Under the pieces are notes generated by a model. It ran no database searches. It saw only the letters and a list, made by a program, of their open reading frames with translations, and was not told where the DNA came from. The translations under genes were made by a program, and so were the position numbers. 64,000 bases of DNA, from positions 1,240,001 to 1,304,000 of the forward strand of contig NZ_CP171843.1 in assembly GCF_048020265.1 (NCBI RefSeq). Direction: 5' to 3'. Positions 32,594 to 41,658 of the stretch are shown one piece after another; position 1 is the stretch's first letter, and the number at the start of each line of letters is the position of its first letter. Source of the DNA: Limnohabitans_A sp048020265 (GTDB taxonomy: Bacteria; Pseudomonadota; Gammaproteobacteria; Burkholderiales; Burkholderiaceae_C).

Positions 32594-33397
32594 ATGCAAG
32601 TTCATCTGCCCCAACGCATCGTCTGTCTCACCGAAGAGACAACGGAGTGGCTCTATTTGTTGGGGCAGGAGCAGCGCATCGTGGGCATCTCGGGCTACAC
32701 GGTGCGCCCGCGCCGTGCCCGTGAAGAGAAGCCCAAGGTCAGTGCATTCTTGAGCGCCAAGATCGACAAGATCCTGGCGCTCAAGCCCGATTGTGTGTTT
32801 GGTTTTTCAGACCTTCAGGCCGACATTGCGTCCTTGTTGATCAAGGCAGGCGTGCAGGTCACGGTGTTCAACCAGCGTAGTGTGAATGAAATTTTCTCGA
32901 TGCTCTACCAGGTTGCAGCCATGGTGGGGCAGGCCGAGCAGGGCTTGGAGCGTTTGCAGGCCATGCGGGCCGAGCTGGAAACGATTCAGAACAAGGCGGC
33001 AGGCTTCAAACGCCGACCCAAAGTGTTTTTTGAAGAATGGGACGAGCCCCATATCAGCGGCATCCGCTGGGTGTCTGAATTGCTGGGCATGGCCGGGGGC
33101 GACGATGTGTTCCCCGAGCTGGCGGTGCAGTCGCTGGGCAAGGACCGCATCATCGCCGATCCACAGACCATCATCGACCGCGCCCCCGACATCGTCATCG
33201 GCTCCTGGTGCGGCAAGAAGTTCCGCCCTGAAAAAGTCGCAGCCCGACCCGGCTGGCAGCATGTGCCGGCCGTGCGCAACGGGCAGTTGTTTGAAATCAA
33301 ATCGGCCGACATTTTGCAGCCGGGTCCTGCCGCCTTGACAGATGGCGTGGCCCAGATGCACCGCATCATCAGCCAATGGGTGGACCAATATGCGTGA
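32594..33397 (+). CDS. Cobalamin-binding-protein-like (BtuF fold) without signal peptide
   Basis: 267-aa protein of the periplasmic metal/corrinoid-binding fold (QRIVCLTEETTEWLYLLGQE, then LALKPDCVFGFSDLQADIAS and SGIRWVSELLGMAGGDDVF). It starts directly with the first beta strand and has no signal peptide, so it should stay in the cytosol unless a start was missed; none is available upstream. It follows btuB by 12 bases and overlaps the next gene, a canonical BtuF. It may be a cytosolic corrinoid-handling paralogue; that is inference. Confidence 0.78.
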   Translation: MQVHLPQRIVCLTEETTEWLYLLGQEQRIVGISGYTVRPRRAREEKPKVSAFLSAKIDKILALKPDCVFGFSDLQADIASLLIKAGVQVTVFNQRSVNEIFSMLYQVAAMVGQAEQGLERLQAMRAELETIQNKAAGFKRRPKVFFEEWDEPHISGIRWVSELLGMAGGDDVFPELAVQSLGKDRIIADPQTIIDRAPDIVIGSWCGKKFRPEKVAARPGWQHVPAVRNGQLFEIKSADILQPGPAALTDGVAQMHRIISQWVDQYA

Positions 33398-34265
33398 AGC
33401 TCGGTCTTTCTGGTGGATCGGTTTGATGCTTTGCTCCGCCTTGGCACAGGCTGTGACGGTGCGTGACGACCGCCAGCAGGACGTGGTGATCGCCAAGCCG
33501 CCTGAGCGGATTGTGAGCCTCTTGCCGTCTCTGACCGAAACCGTTTGTGCGCTGGGCCAATGCCACAAGTTGGTCGGCTTGGACCGTTATTCCAACTGGC
33601 CCGAATCGGTGCGCCAGCTGCCGCGCATGGGTGGCGGTCTGGACCCCAGCATGGAAGCGGTGGTGGCGCTACGCCCCGATCTTGTGCTGATGGCCACTTC
33701 GGCGCGGGGCGCCGAGCGCTTTCAAGCCCTTGGTTTGACCGTGCTGGTGCTGGAGCCGCGCACCCATGCCGATGCGCAGCGCGTGCTGCACACCGTGGCG
33801 CAGGCGCTGGGTGTGCCCAAAGCCCAGAGCGATGCCGTTTGGCGGCAGATCGATGCGGGTGTGGTTGCGGCAGCGCAGTCTTTGCCGTCCCACGCCAAAG
33901 GGCAGAAAATTTACGTCGAAGTCAGCCCTGCGCCTTACGGTGCGAGCGAGTCGTCTTTCATTGGCGAGACACTCGCGCGTTTGGGCATGCGCAACATCTT
34001 GCCCGCCAGCATGGGGCCTTTCCCCAAAATCAACCCCGAGTTCGTGGTGCGTGCCCAGCCCGATGTGATCATGGCCGGAGACAGCAGTCGCGCCAGCATG
34101 GCGCAGCGACCCGGGTGGTCTCAGCTCAAGGCGATCCAGTCGGGCAAGGTCTGCGCCTTTTCATCGGAAGAGTCCGACATGCTGGTGCGTGCGGGTCCGC
34201 GCATCGCCGAAGGTGCGCGCCTCATGGTGCAGTGTTTGCTGCGCATGGCGGGGGATAAGCCTTGA
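33390..34265 (+). CDS. btuF: Periplasmic cobalamin-binding protein BtuF
   Basis: 291-aa ABC substrate-binding protein. A signal peptide (WWIGLMLCSALAQAV) precedes PPERIVSLLPSLTETVCALG, the standard start of the BtuF/FepB class III fold, with ALRPDLVLMATSARGAERFQ and the long connecting helix later. It delivers B12 to BtuCD. The start overlaps the preceding stop by eight bases and its own stop overlaps btuC by four (TTGA), so the four genes form one translationally coupled unit. Confidence 0.9.
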   Translation: MREARSFWWIGLMLCSALAQAVTVRDDRQQDVVIAKPPERIVSLLPSLTETVCALGQCHKLVGLDRYSNWPESVRQLPRMGGGLDPSMEAVVALRPDLVLMATSARGAERFQALGLTVLVLEPRTHADAQRVLHTVAQALGVPKAQSDAVWRQIDAGVVAAAQSLPSHAKGQKIYVEVSPAPYGASESSFIGETLARLGMRNILPASMGPFPKINPEFVVRAQPDVIMAGDSSRASMAQRPGWSQLKAIQSGKVCAFSSEESDMLVRAGPRIAEGARLMVQCLLRMAGDKP

Positions 34266-35266
34266 GCCATTCCCCCAAGCCCTGGCTGCTGAGTCTGGTG
34301 CTGATGGTGCTGGGCGCGGTGGGCATTGCCGTGGGCAGTGCCATGGGCAGCACGGGTTGGGCGCCTTGGTGGTCGGACGTGCAAGACCCGATCACCTCGC
34401 AAATCGTGTGGGACATCCGTTTGCCCCGTTCTTTGGGGGCCTGGGCGGGCGGCGCTTTGCTGGGCTTGGCCGGGGCCTTGGCGCAAGGCTTGTTTCGCAA
34501 CCCCTTGGCCGATCCTTATTTGTTGGGCAGTGCCTCGGGCGCGTCACTGGGCGTGGCCATTTACCTGAGCCTGTTTGGCGGCAGCGTGATGGCCATGGGA
34601 TGGTGGGTCAAACTGGGCATGACGGGCGCTGCGTTCGTGGGTGCGGTGCTGGCCGTGATGCTGACCTTGCTGCTGGCCCGAGGTGTGCAACACACCTTGC
34701 GCTTGTTGCTGGCGGGGGTGGTGGTGGGCGTGGTGCTGGGCGCCATCACCTCGTTTTTGAATTTGTGGCGGCCCGAGGTGTGGCAGGGCATGCAAGGCTT
34801 CATGCTGGGCTCCACAGGCTTCATGGCCTGGACCTCGTGTGTGTTGATGTGCGCGGTCTTGCTGTTGTGCGGGGCTTTGGCGGTGGTGATGGCGCGTGTT
34901 TTGGATGCCCTCACCTTGGGCGAAAACACCGCATTGAGCCTTGGGGTGCCATTGGCACAAGCCCGCGTGTGGTTGATCACCGTGATCGCTTTGGCCACGG
35001 GCACGGCGGTGGCGCAAATGGGGTTGATCGCGTTTGTGGGCTTGGCCGCACCCCATGTGGTGCGGGCGGTGGTGCGTACCACGCACCGCTGGACGGTGGT
35101 GTTGGCCGCTTTGACGGGCGGTTGGCTGTTGTTGCTGGCGGACCTGCTGGCCCGCGGCTTGATCGCCCCACAGGAAATGCCGGTGGGTGTGCTCACAGCG
35201 GTGCTGGGCGGTGGTTATTTGCTGTGGCGCATGTCCCGCATCTCATCGGTTCGGGGGCTGTCATGA
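34262..35266 (+). CDS. btuC: Cobalamin ABC transporter permease BtuC
   Basis: 334-aa FecCD-family permease with about ten helices. Typical segments are VWDIRLPRSLGAWAGGALLG, RNPLADPYLLGSASGASLG and the coupling region MGLIAFVGLAAPHVVRAV. The first codon is TTG at 34262, inside the btuF stop; the conserved permease starts about 15 residues later, so a shorter form is unlikely. Its stop overlaps the btuD ATG. Confidence 0.92.
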   Translation: MSHSPKPWLLSLVLMVLGAVGIAVGSAMGSTGWAPWWSDVQDPITSQIVWDIRLPRSLGAWAGGALLGLAGALAQGLFRNPLADPYLLGSASGASLGVAIYLSLFGGSVMAMGWWVKLGMTGAAFVGAVLAVMLTLLLARGVQHTLRLLLAGVVVGVVLGAITSFLNLWRPEVWQGMQGFMLGSTGFMAWTSCVLMCAVLLLCGALAVVMARVLDALTLGENTALSLGVPLAQARVWLITVIALATGTAVAQMGLIAFVGLAAPHVVRAVVRTTHRWTVVLAALTGGWLLLLADLLARGLIAPQEMPVGVLTAVLGGGYLLWRMSRISSVRGLS

Positions 35267-36027
35267 TCGCCGCCTTGCAAGCGCTTGATCTGCGTGTTGG
35301 CCTCGGTGGGCAGGAGGTGCTGCACGGGGTGAACTTGACCCTGCCCGCTGGCCGCTGGACCAGCATCGTGGGGCCCAACGGCGCTGGCAAATCCACCTTG
35401 CTCAAGGCTTTGTCGGGTTTGCTGCCGGCACAAGGCCAGGTGCATTGGTTTGGCCAACCCTTGACCGGTATCGCGCGGCGAGAGCGGGGGCAGCAGCTGT
35501 CCTGGTTGGGGCAGGGCGAGGGCGCCAGCGACGACTTGCGGGTGTTTGATGTGGTCATGCTGGGCCGCCTGCCTTTTCAGGACTGGTTGTCGGCGCCCAG
35601 TGTGCTGGACCAGCAAATGGTCGAGTCGGCCCTGAAAGCCACCCAGGCCTGGGATTGGCGCGAGCGCACTTTGGGCCAGTTGTCGGGCGGTGAGCGCCAG
35701 CGGGTGTTGCTGGCCCGCGCCTTGGCGGTCAATGCGCCCATCATGCTGATGGACGAACCACTGGCCAATCTGGACCCGCCGCACCAGGTGGACTGGCTGG
35801 AGCAGGTGCATTGCCTCTTGGCCCAAGGCACCACGGTGGTCAGCGTGCTGCACGAGATCGGCATGGCCTTGCACGCCGACGATGTGGTCGTGATGCAAGC
35901 CGGGCGGGTGGTCCACCACGGCGCTTGCGCCGATGAAGCCACTCATCGGGCAATTGAATCGGTGTTCGACCAGCGCATCCGCATTGTGTCGGTGGACGGG
36001 CAAAGCGTGGCGTTGCCCCGGGTTTGA
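35263..36027 (+). CDS. btuD: Cobalamin ABC transporter ATPase BtuD
   Basis: 254-aa ABC ATPase. Walker A is GPNGAGKSTLLKALSG, the signature is LSGGERQRVLLARAL, Walker B is PIMLMDEPLANLD, and the switch His is in SVLHEIGMALH. Length and spacing fit the iron/B12 importer class. ATGA overlap with btuC, and cobQ starts four bases after its stop. Confidence 0.93.
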   Translation: MIAALQALDLRVGLGGQEVLHGVNLTLPAGRWTSIVGPNGAGKSTLLKALSGLLPAQGQVHWFGQPLTGIARRERGQQLSWLGQGEGASDDLRVFDVVMLGRLPFQDWLSAPSVLDQQMVESALKATQAWDWRERTLGQLSGGERQRVLLARALAVNAPIMLMDEPLANLDPPHQVDWLEQVHCLLAQGTTVVSVLHEIGMALHADDVVVMQAGRVVHHGACADEATHRAIESVFDQRIRIVSVDGQSVALPRV

Positions 36028-36031
36028 TGCC

Positions 36032-37525
36032 ATGAACGCACCGCACAAAGCACGTTGCATCATGGTGCTGGGAACCTCCAGTGGTGCGGGCAAAAGCTGG
36101 TTGACCACCGCGCTGTGCCGCCATTACGCCCGTCAGGGCCTCAAAGTCGCGCCTTTTAAAGCCCAGAACATGAGCAACAACGCCCGCGTGGTGGCCAGTG
36201 CCAGCGGCTTGGGCGAGATCGGCAGCGCGCAATATTTTCAGGCGCTGGCGGCCCAAGCCGAGCTCGATGTGCGCATGAACCCGCTGCTGCTCAAGCCCGA
36301 GGCCGACACGCGCAGCCAGGTGGTGTTGCTCGGGCAAGTGCATCCTGAACTGACCGAAACCCCTTGGCGCGAGCGCAGCGAAAAAGTCTGGCCACACATT
36401 GCGCAAGCACTGGACGAACTGATCGCCGAAAACGATGTGGTCGTGATCGAAGGCGCGGGCTCGCCCGCCGAGATCAACCTGATGGCCAGCGACATCGTCA
36501 ACCTGCGCGTGGCACGCCACGCCAACGCCCAATGCCTGTTGGTGACCGACATCGACAAAGGCGGGGCCTTTGCCCACCTGTATGGCACCTGGGCGTTGCT
36601 GCCCCCCGAAGACCAGCAACGCATCACAGGCTTTGTGCTCAACAAGTTCCGTGGCGATGTCAGTTTGCTGGCCCCCGCTCCCGAGATGCTGCAGGACTTG
36701 ACGGGTGTGCCCACCGTCGCCGTCTTGCCCATGTGGTGGCAGCACGGTTTGCCCGAAGAAGATGGCGTGTTTGACGACCGTAGCCGTGCCAATGGGGCTG
36801 TCACGAAAACCGTGGCCGTGATCGCATACCCGCGCATCAGCAACCTGGACGAGTTTCAACCGCTCAAAAATGTGCCCGGCGTGCGCTTGCTTTGGGCCCG
36901 CAGCCCGGCCGATCTGGCTGGCTTGCACGCCAGTGACTGGGTCATCTTGCCCGGCAGCAAACACACCAGCAGTGACCTGGCCTGGCTGCGCCAGCAAGGG
37001 CTGGACGCGGCCATCGCGCAGCATGCGCAGCGTGGTGGTGCGGTGCTGGGCATTTGTGGTGGCTTGCAAATGCTGGGCGAAGCGCTGATCGACACCCATG
37101 GCATCGATGGCAACGCACCGGGTCTGGGTCTGCTGCCGCTGGTGACTCAGTTCGCGCCAGACAAGACGGTGACCCAAACCGTGTCACGCTTTGGCCTGCT
37201 GGAAGGGGCTTGGGCTGCATTGAGTGGCATCGAGGTCGCAGGCTATGAAATCCACCACGGCCAGACGCAGGGGCACAGCGCCATGCTGGCAGCAGGCACA
37301 GTTCTACGTGAAGTCATGCCGGGCTTGGCGTGGCAAAGTGGCAGCGGTCAGGTGTTGGGCACCTATTTGCACGGGCTGTTCGAATGCCCGGCTGTGCTGC
37401 AAGCCTTGTTCGGCGCTGGGGTGCCGACGCTCGAAACGGTGTTCGACGGCTTGGCAGATTTCATTGAACAGCACATCGATCCCGCCGTCTTGCAGCGGCT
37501 GATTCAAGACCCCACCGCCCGGTAA
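36032..37525 (+). CDS. cobQ: Cobyric acid synthase
   Basis: 497-aa glutamine amidotransferase that amidates adenosylcobyrinic acid a,c-diamide at four positions (CobQ/CbiP). The N-terminal synthetase half has the P-loop-like LGTSSGAGKSWLTTALCR and the metal site VVIEGAGSPAEINL. The C-terminal amidotransferase half has the nucleophile Cys in VLGICGGLQMLGE and a late His in LGTYLHGLFE. It is the only corrinoid-ring biosynthesis gene here, immediately behind the uptake genes, which fits salvage of incomplete corrinoids or a split pathway. Confidence 0.94.
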   Translation: MNAPHKARCIMVLGTSSGAGKSWLTTALCRHYARQGLKVAPFKAQNMSNNARVVASASGLGEIGSAQYFQALAAQAELDVRMNPLLLKPEADTRSQVVLLGQVHPELTETPWRERSEKVWPHIAQALDELIAENDVVVIEGAGSPAEINLMASDIVNLRVARHANAQCLLVTDIDKGGAFAHLYGTWALLPPEDQQRITGFVLNKFRGDVSLLAPAPEMLQDLTGVPTVAVLPMWWQHGLPEEDGVFDDRSRANGAVTKTVAVIAYPRISNLDEFQPLKNVPGVRLLWARSPADLAGLHASDWVILPGSKHTSSDLAWLRQQGLDAAIAQHAQRGGAVLGICGGLQMLGEALIDTHGIDGNAPGLGLLPLVTQFAPDKTVTQTVSRFGLLEGAWAALSGIEVAGYEIHHGQTQGHSAMLAAGTVLREVMPGLAWQSGSGQVLGTYLHGLFECPAVLQALFGAGVPTLETVFDGLADFIEQHIDPAVLQRLIQDPTAR

Positions 37526-37535
37526 AATCAGCACC

Positions 37536-37778
37536 ATGGAACTCAAAATCGTCGTCTACTCCAAGTCCGCATGCCCGCAATGCGAGTCCGCCAAAATGCT
37601 GCTCAAAACCAAGTCGCTGGCTTTTGAAGAAATCAAGATCGATGGCGAAGCCGAGCGCATGGCGTTTTACGAAAAATGCGGCCCTTCGGTCCGCCAGATG
37701 CCCCAGATTTTCATCAACGACCAGCGCGTGGGTGGTCTGGCTGGCTTGCAGGCGGCCTTGGTTCAACTCGGGCGCTGA
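37536..37778 (+). CDS. Glutaredoxin
   Basis: 80-aa dithiol glutaredoxin with the active site CPQC in YSKSACPQCESAKMLL, the cis-Pro segment VRQMPQIFINDQRVGG and a normal thioredoxin-like fold length. The unusual QC after CP (most have CPYC) may shift its redox potential. It begins ten bases after cobQ and could be the last gene of the B12 unit. Confidence 0.88.
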   Translation: MELKIVVYSKSACPQCESAKMLLKTKSLAFEEIKIDGEAERMAFYEKCGPSVRQMPQIFINDQRVGGLAGLQAALVQLGR

Positions 37779-37911
37779 GACCCCCAAGCCCTGACCTCGA
37801 CGCCAGCACCCGCTGCGTCAGGGCTGCGAACTGTGTGCTGGCGAACCGTTCATGACGAACGCTTGATCAATGATGGTGCCTTGGCAGGTGCCGTGCATTT
37901 CAGGAGTTCTC

Positions 37912-38514
37912 ATGTCCAAAGTTCTGGTTCTTTACTATTCCACTTACGGTCACCTGGAGACCATGGCGCAGGCCGTGGCCGAGGGCGCTCGGTCAACAGG
38001 GGCGCATGTTGATCTGAAGCGGGTCGCGGAAACCGTGCCGTTGGCGATTGCCCAAAGCGGTCATTTCAAGCTGGATCAGGCCGCACCCGTGGCCACAGTG
38101 GCGGAGCTGGAAAACTACGACGCCATCGTTGTCGGTGCGCCCACACGGTTTGGCCGGATGCCTGCTCAAATGGCCAGCTTTCTGGACCAGGCGGGTGGTC
38201 TGTGGGCACGCGGGGCCTTGCATGGCAAGGTGGGCGGCGCCTTCACATCGACGGCCACGCAGCACGGCGGGCAAGAGGTGACCCTGTTTTCCATCATCAC
38301 CAACCTGATGCACTTTGGCATGGTCATCGTGGGCTTGCCCTACAGCCACCAAGGACAAATGAGTCTGGACGAAATTGTGGGTGGCACGCCCTATGGGGCC
38401 ACGACCATTGCTGGCGGCAAGGGAGAACGTCAACCCAGCAAGATCGAGCTGGAGGGTGCGCGCCATCAAGGCATGCTGATTGCGCAAACAGCCAACAAGA
38501 TTTTTGGCACCTGA
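37912..38514 (+). CDS. wrbA: NAD(P)H:quinone oxidoreductase WrbA
   Basis: 200-aa flavodoxin-like FMN enzyme that reduces quinones by two electrons and limits semiquinone formation. The phosphate loop reads YYSTYGHLETMA, and PTRFGRMPAQMASFLDQAG, FTSTATQHGGQE and GGTPYGATTIAGG are WrbA signatures. AGGAG stands seven bases before the ATG at 37912; 14 in-frame residues upstream are not conserved. It stands alone, 133 bases after the glutaredoxin. Confidence 0.94.
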   Translation: MSKVLVLYYSTYGHLETMAQAVAEGARSTGAHVDLKRVAETVPLAIAQSGHFKLDQAAPVATVAELENYDAIVVGAPTRFGRMPAQMASFLDQAGGLWARGALHGKVGGAFTSTATQHGGQEVTLFSIITNLMHFGMVIVGLPYSHQGQMSLDEIVGGTPYGATTIAGGKGERQPSKIELEGARHQGMLIAQTANKIFGT

Positions 38515-38572
38515 GAGTCATCGACTTCTCAAGACCTGTGTGATGCATTCCGGCATGAAATAGAGGGCGCTG

Positions 38573-39994
38573 ATGACATCCCAAAGACAGGAGTTCGACC
38601 CCTTGGGCCCTGTGCTGGTCGACTCGGATCGCTTGTGGGGGGCGCAAACTCAGCGCGCCCTCTTGCACTTCAACATCTCCAGTGAACGGATGCCTGTGGA
38701 ACTGATCCACGCCTTGGCTTCGGTCAAACGGTCTTGCGCCAAGGTCAATGGTGACTTGGGACTTTTGCCGATGCACAAAGTGCGCAGCATCATGGTAACG
38801 ACCGAAGAAATCATGGCAGGCACGCACGATGCCGAGTTTCCGCTGTCGGTCTGGCAAACCGGCTCTGGCACACAGACCCACATGAACATGAACGAAGTGT
38901 TGGCCAATCGCGCATCCGAGCATTTGGCAGGCCCTCGTGGTCCAGAGCGGCTGGTTCATCCCAACGACGATGTGAATTTAGGCCAATCGTCCAACGATGT
39001 GTTTCCAACGGCCCTGCATGTGGCTGCGGCTTTGGGCATTTCGACACACGTATTGCCCGCGCTGGACGAGCTGCAGGCCAGCCTGCATGAGAAATCACAG
39101 GCTTTCTCGGGCATCGTCAAGCTGGGCAGGACACACCTGCAAGATGCCACGCCGATCACGCTGGGACAGGAGTTTTCAGGTTACGCCGCGCAATTGGCCA
39201 ACGCCCGCCAGCTGATCCAGGGTGCGCTGAGCTGGCTTTACCCATTGGCCATCGGCGGCACAGCGGTCGGAACAGGCCTGAACACCCACCCGGAATTTGG
39301 CCCACGTGTGGCGGCCGAGTTGGCGCGTGTGCACCACATGCCTTTTGAGAGTGCCGACAACAAGTTCGCAGCCTTGGCTGCACACGATGCTTTGGTGGCG
39401 ACGCATGGCATGCTCAAAACGCTGGCCATTGCGCTGACCAAGATCGCCAACGACATTCGATGGCTGGCTTCAGGCCCGAGATCGGGTTTGGGCGAAATCA
39501 CCATCCCGGACAATGAGCCCGGCAGCTCGATGATGCCCGGCAAGGTCAACCCCACCCAATGCGAAGCGTTGACCATGCTGTGTGCCCAAGTGATGGGCAA
39601 CGATGTGGCCATGGGCATCGGCGCGGCGTCCGGGCATTTGGAGCTCAACGTCTACAAACCGCTGTTGGCCCACAACCTGCTGCAGAGCATTCGTCTTTTG
39701 GCCGACGGCATGCGCAGTTTCGACCGGCATTGCGTGCGGGGTATCCAGCCCGATGTTGAGCGCATCGAGGCGCACCTGAAGAAATCCTTGATGCTGGTGA
39801 CCGCCTTGGTCCCGCACTTGGGCTATGACCGATCTGCAGAGATTGCCAAGTGGGCTTTGAAGAATGGCAGTTCACTTGCTGAGGCTGCGCTCTCGCTGGG
39901 CTACGCCAGTCAGGCGCAATTGGATCTTTGGCTTCAGCCCGCGGGGATGCTGGGGCCCATGCCAAGCCACGCCAACCCGGCACCTGATACCTGA
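38573..39994 (+). CDS. fumC: Class II fumarate hydratase
   Basis: 473-aa oxygen-stable, iron-free fumarase of the citric acid cycle, active as a tetramer. The superfamily signature GSSMMPGKVNPTQCE is intact, together with QTGSGTQTHMNMNEVLANRA and the HPNDDVNLGQSSNDVFPTAL active-site segment, whose His-Pro-Asn-Asp is typical of FumC rather than aspartase. GAGGG precedes the ATG. Confidence 0.94.
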   Translation: MTSQRQEFDPLGPVLVDSDRLWGAQTQRALLHFNISSERMPVELIHALASVKRSCAKVNGDLGLLPMHKVRSIMVTTEEIMAGTHDAEFPLSVWQTGSGTQTHMNMNEVLANRASEHLAGPRGPERLVHPNDDVNLGQSSNDVFPTALHVAAALGISTHVLPALDELQASLHEKSQAFSGIVKLGRTHLQDATPITLGQEFSGYAAQLANARQLIQGALSWLYPLAIGGTAVGTGLNTHPEFGPRVAAELARVHHMPFESADNKFAALAAHDALVATHGMLKTLAIALTKIANDIRWLASGPRSGLGEITIPDNEPGSSMMPGKVNPTQCEALTMLCAQVMGNDVAMGIGAASGHLELNVYKPLLAHNLLQSIRLLADGMRSFDRHCVRGIQPDVERIEAHLKKSLMLVTALVPHLGYDRSAEIAKWALKNGSSLAEAALSLGYASQAQLDLWLQPAGMLGPMPSHANPAPDT

Positions 39995-40041
39995 CACCTG
40001 AAACGCACCAGATCAAACGCCGTGGTGCTGCGCGGCCTGCA

Positions 40042-41514
40042 TCAATGCACCAGCACAAAATCAATGAACCCCCGCTCGACCGAGGTGGAGACCAGCTTGA
40101 CGGTCACCGCCTGGCCAACCCTCAGGTCGGGCAGTGGTCCCGTGAGCCGACCTTCTGCCGGAGGTTGAAGGATGCGGACCCAAACGCCGTGCTCCCCCAG
40201 GCCCGTCACCAAACCACTGAAACGCTCGCCCACATGGGAATGCAGCAACAAGGCGGCCTCGGATTTGCGAACTTGGCGTTCCACTTTCTGGGCGGCATCT
40301 TCTTGCGCTGTGCAGTGCGACGCCAGATCGGCCAATTCGGCATGGGCGTAAGCGGGCTTGGCGTTGTTCAGGACCGACTTGATCAGCCGCTGGGTGATCA
40401 GATCAGGAAAGCGCCGATTGGGCGCGGTGGAATGCATGTAGTCGTGCACGGCCAAACCGAAATGGCCGATCGGGACATGGCCGGGGCGTTCCACCACGTA
40501 TTCGCCCGAGCCCATGAGTTTCACGATGACCAGTGACAGGTCGGGAAACCGCAGCGGGTCCCGCTTGTGCTGGTTGGCCAAAAAGGTTTCCAGGGCTTGT
40601 CCGTCGGGTTCGTTCGGCAATGTGACCCCGTACTCTTGTGCCACCTGCACAATGCGCAACCAACGCTCGGGGGAGCGCACTACGCGGCGCAGCGATGCAC
40701 GGCCGTGGGTCGCCAGAAAACGGGCGGTGCAGCGATTGGTGGCGATCATGAATTCTTCGATCAACTGCCTGGCCCGATTGTGTGGCTGCTGTTGAATGTC
40801 CGTGATCCGGTCGCCATCGAACAGCGCTTTGGGCTGAAAAGTTTCAAATTCCAGCGAACCTTCTGCACGCCGCAAGACCCTGAGTTTTTGTGCCAACTCG
40901 TCTTGCAGGCGCAGCTGAATCTGCATGCCCTTGACCCGGCGAGCGGGCTCCGGCAAATCGCCTTCACCCGCCAGCCACGCCGAAACGGCGTCGTATGCCA
41001 GCTGTGCCTTGTTGCGCACCCGCGCCCGATAGATCGACGACTCCAGCAAGACCCCGTCCTCGCTGAAAGCCATTTCAACCACCACAGCCAAACGGTCTTC
41101 GTCCTGATTGAGGGAGGTCAGATCGGTGCACAGCCGCTCAGGGAGCATCGGAAAGATCAGGGCCGAGGTGTAGACCGATGTGGTGTTTTGGCGCGCATGT
41201 TCATCGATGGGCGTGCCTTTTTTCACCAACGCATCGACATCGGCAATGGCCACATGAACCCGGATCTTGCCTTGGTGCAGCGGCTCGATCACAGTCAATT
41301 GGTCCAGGTCACGCGAATCGTCGTTGTCGATCGAGCACCACAGCCATCCGGTGAGGTCCCGGACAGCCTCGTCAGACTCGGTAGCAGGGCCTTTGAGCGA
41401 GGCGACCTGTCGCTGTACAGCGTGTGAAAACTCCGGCTCCAGCCCTCTGCTGAACATGGCCCAGGTGGCGATGGTCGAAAGGTTGGCCCTGTGGTTGGAC
41501 AGGATGTGGCGCAT
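40042..41514 (-). CDS. RNase II/R-family exoribonuclease, short form
   Basis: 490-aa protein with the RNB catalytic domain beginning almost at the N-terminus: WLWCSIDNDDSRDLDQLTVI contains the catalytic Asp cluster, followed by VHVAIADVDALVKKGTPID and the DYMHSTAPNRRFPDLITQRL motif. A C-terminal S1-like domain (GLVTGLGEHGVWVRILQPPA) is present, but the two N-terminal cold-shock domains of RNase II/R are missing. GGAAAGG before the ATG at 41514 fixes the start; a 27-base longer form from 41541 is possible. The frame stays open much further upstream only as antisense of the next gene. Confidence 0.87.
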   Translation of the reverse strand: MRHILSNHRANLSTIATWAMFSRGLEPEFSHAVQRQVASLKGPATESDEAVRDLTGWLWCSIDNDDSRDLDQLTVIEPLHQGKIRVHVAIADVDALVKKGTPIDEHARQNTTSVYTSALIFPMLPERLCTDLTSLNQDEDRLAVVVEMAFSEDGVLLESSIYRARVRNKAQLAYDAVSAWLAGEGDLPEPARRVKGMQIQLRLQDELAQKLRVLRRAEGSLEFETFQPKALFDGDRITDIQQQPHNRARQLIEEFMIATNRCTARFLATHGRASLRRVVRSPERWLRIVQVAQEYGVTLPNEPDGQALETFLANQHKRDPLRFPDLSLVIVKLMGSGEYVVERPGHVPIGHFGLAVHDYMHSTAPNRRFPDLITQRLIKSVLNNAKPAYAHAELADLASHCTAQEDAAQKVERQVRKSEAALLLHSHVGERFSGLVTGLGEHGVWVRILQPPAEGRLTGPLPDLRVGQAVTVKLVSTSVERGFIDFVLVH

Positions 41515-41658
41515 GAGGAGCCTTTCCGGGTGTTGTCCCATTCTGCGCCTGTTGTGTGGATGAACACTGTTCGCAAAGCCTCTTTGGCGTGCCCGGTAAA
41601 CTTGTTCTTGTGCTGCGCAAAAGGTCATCTGCGGCCAACACCGACCTGAAAGGACAAC

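Noticed and set aside
37862..37875. FNR box upstream of wrbA
   Set aside because: TTGAT-CAAT-GATGG has only one good half-site; the other half does not match ATCAA.
37779..37911. Small gene between glutaredoxin and wrbA
   Set aside because: Short frames there have no ribosome-binding site and no conserved pattern; the stretch is probably the wrbA promoter region.
39975..40000. Short direct repeats ACCTGATACCTGACACCTG at the end of fumC as a mobile-element trace
   Set aside because: The repeats are imperfect, only six or seven bases long, and have no partner elsewhere.
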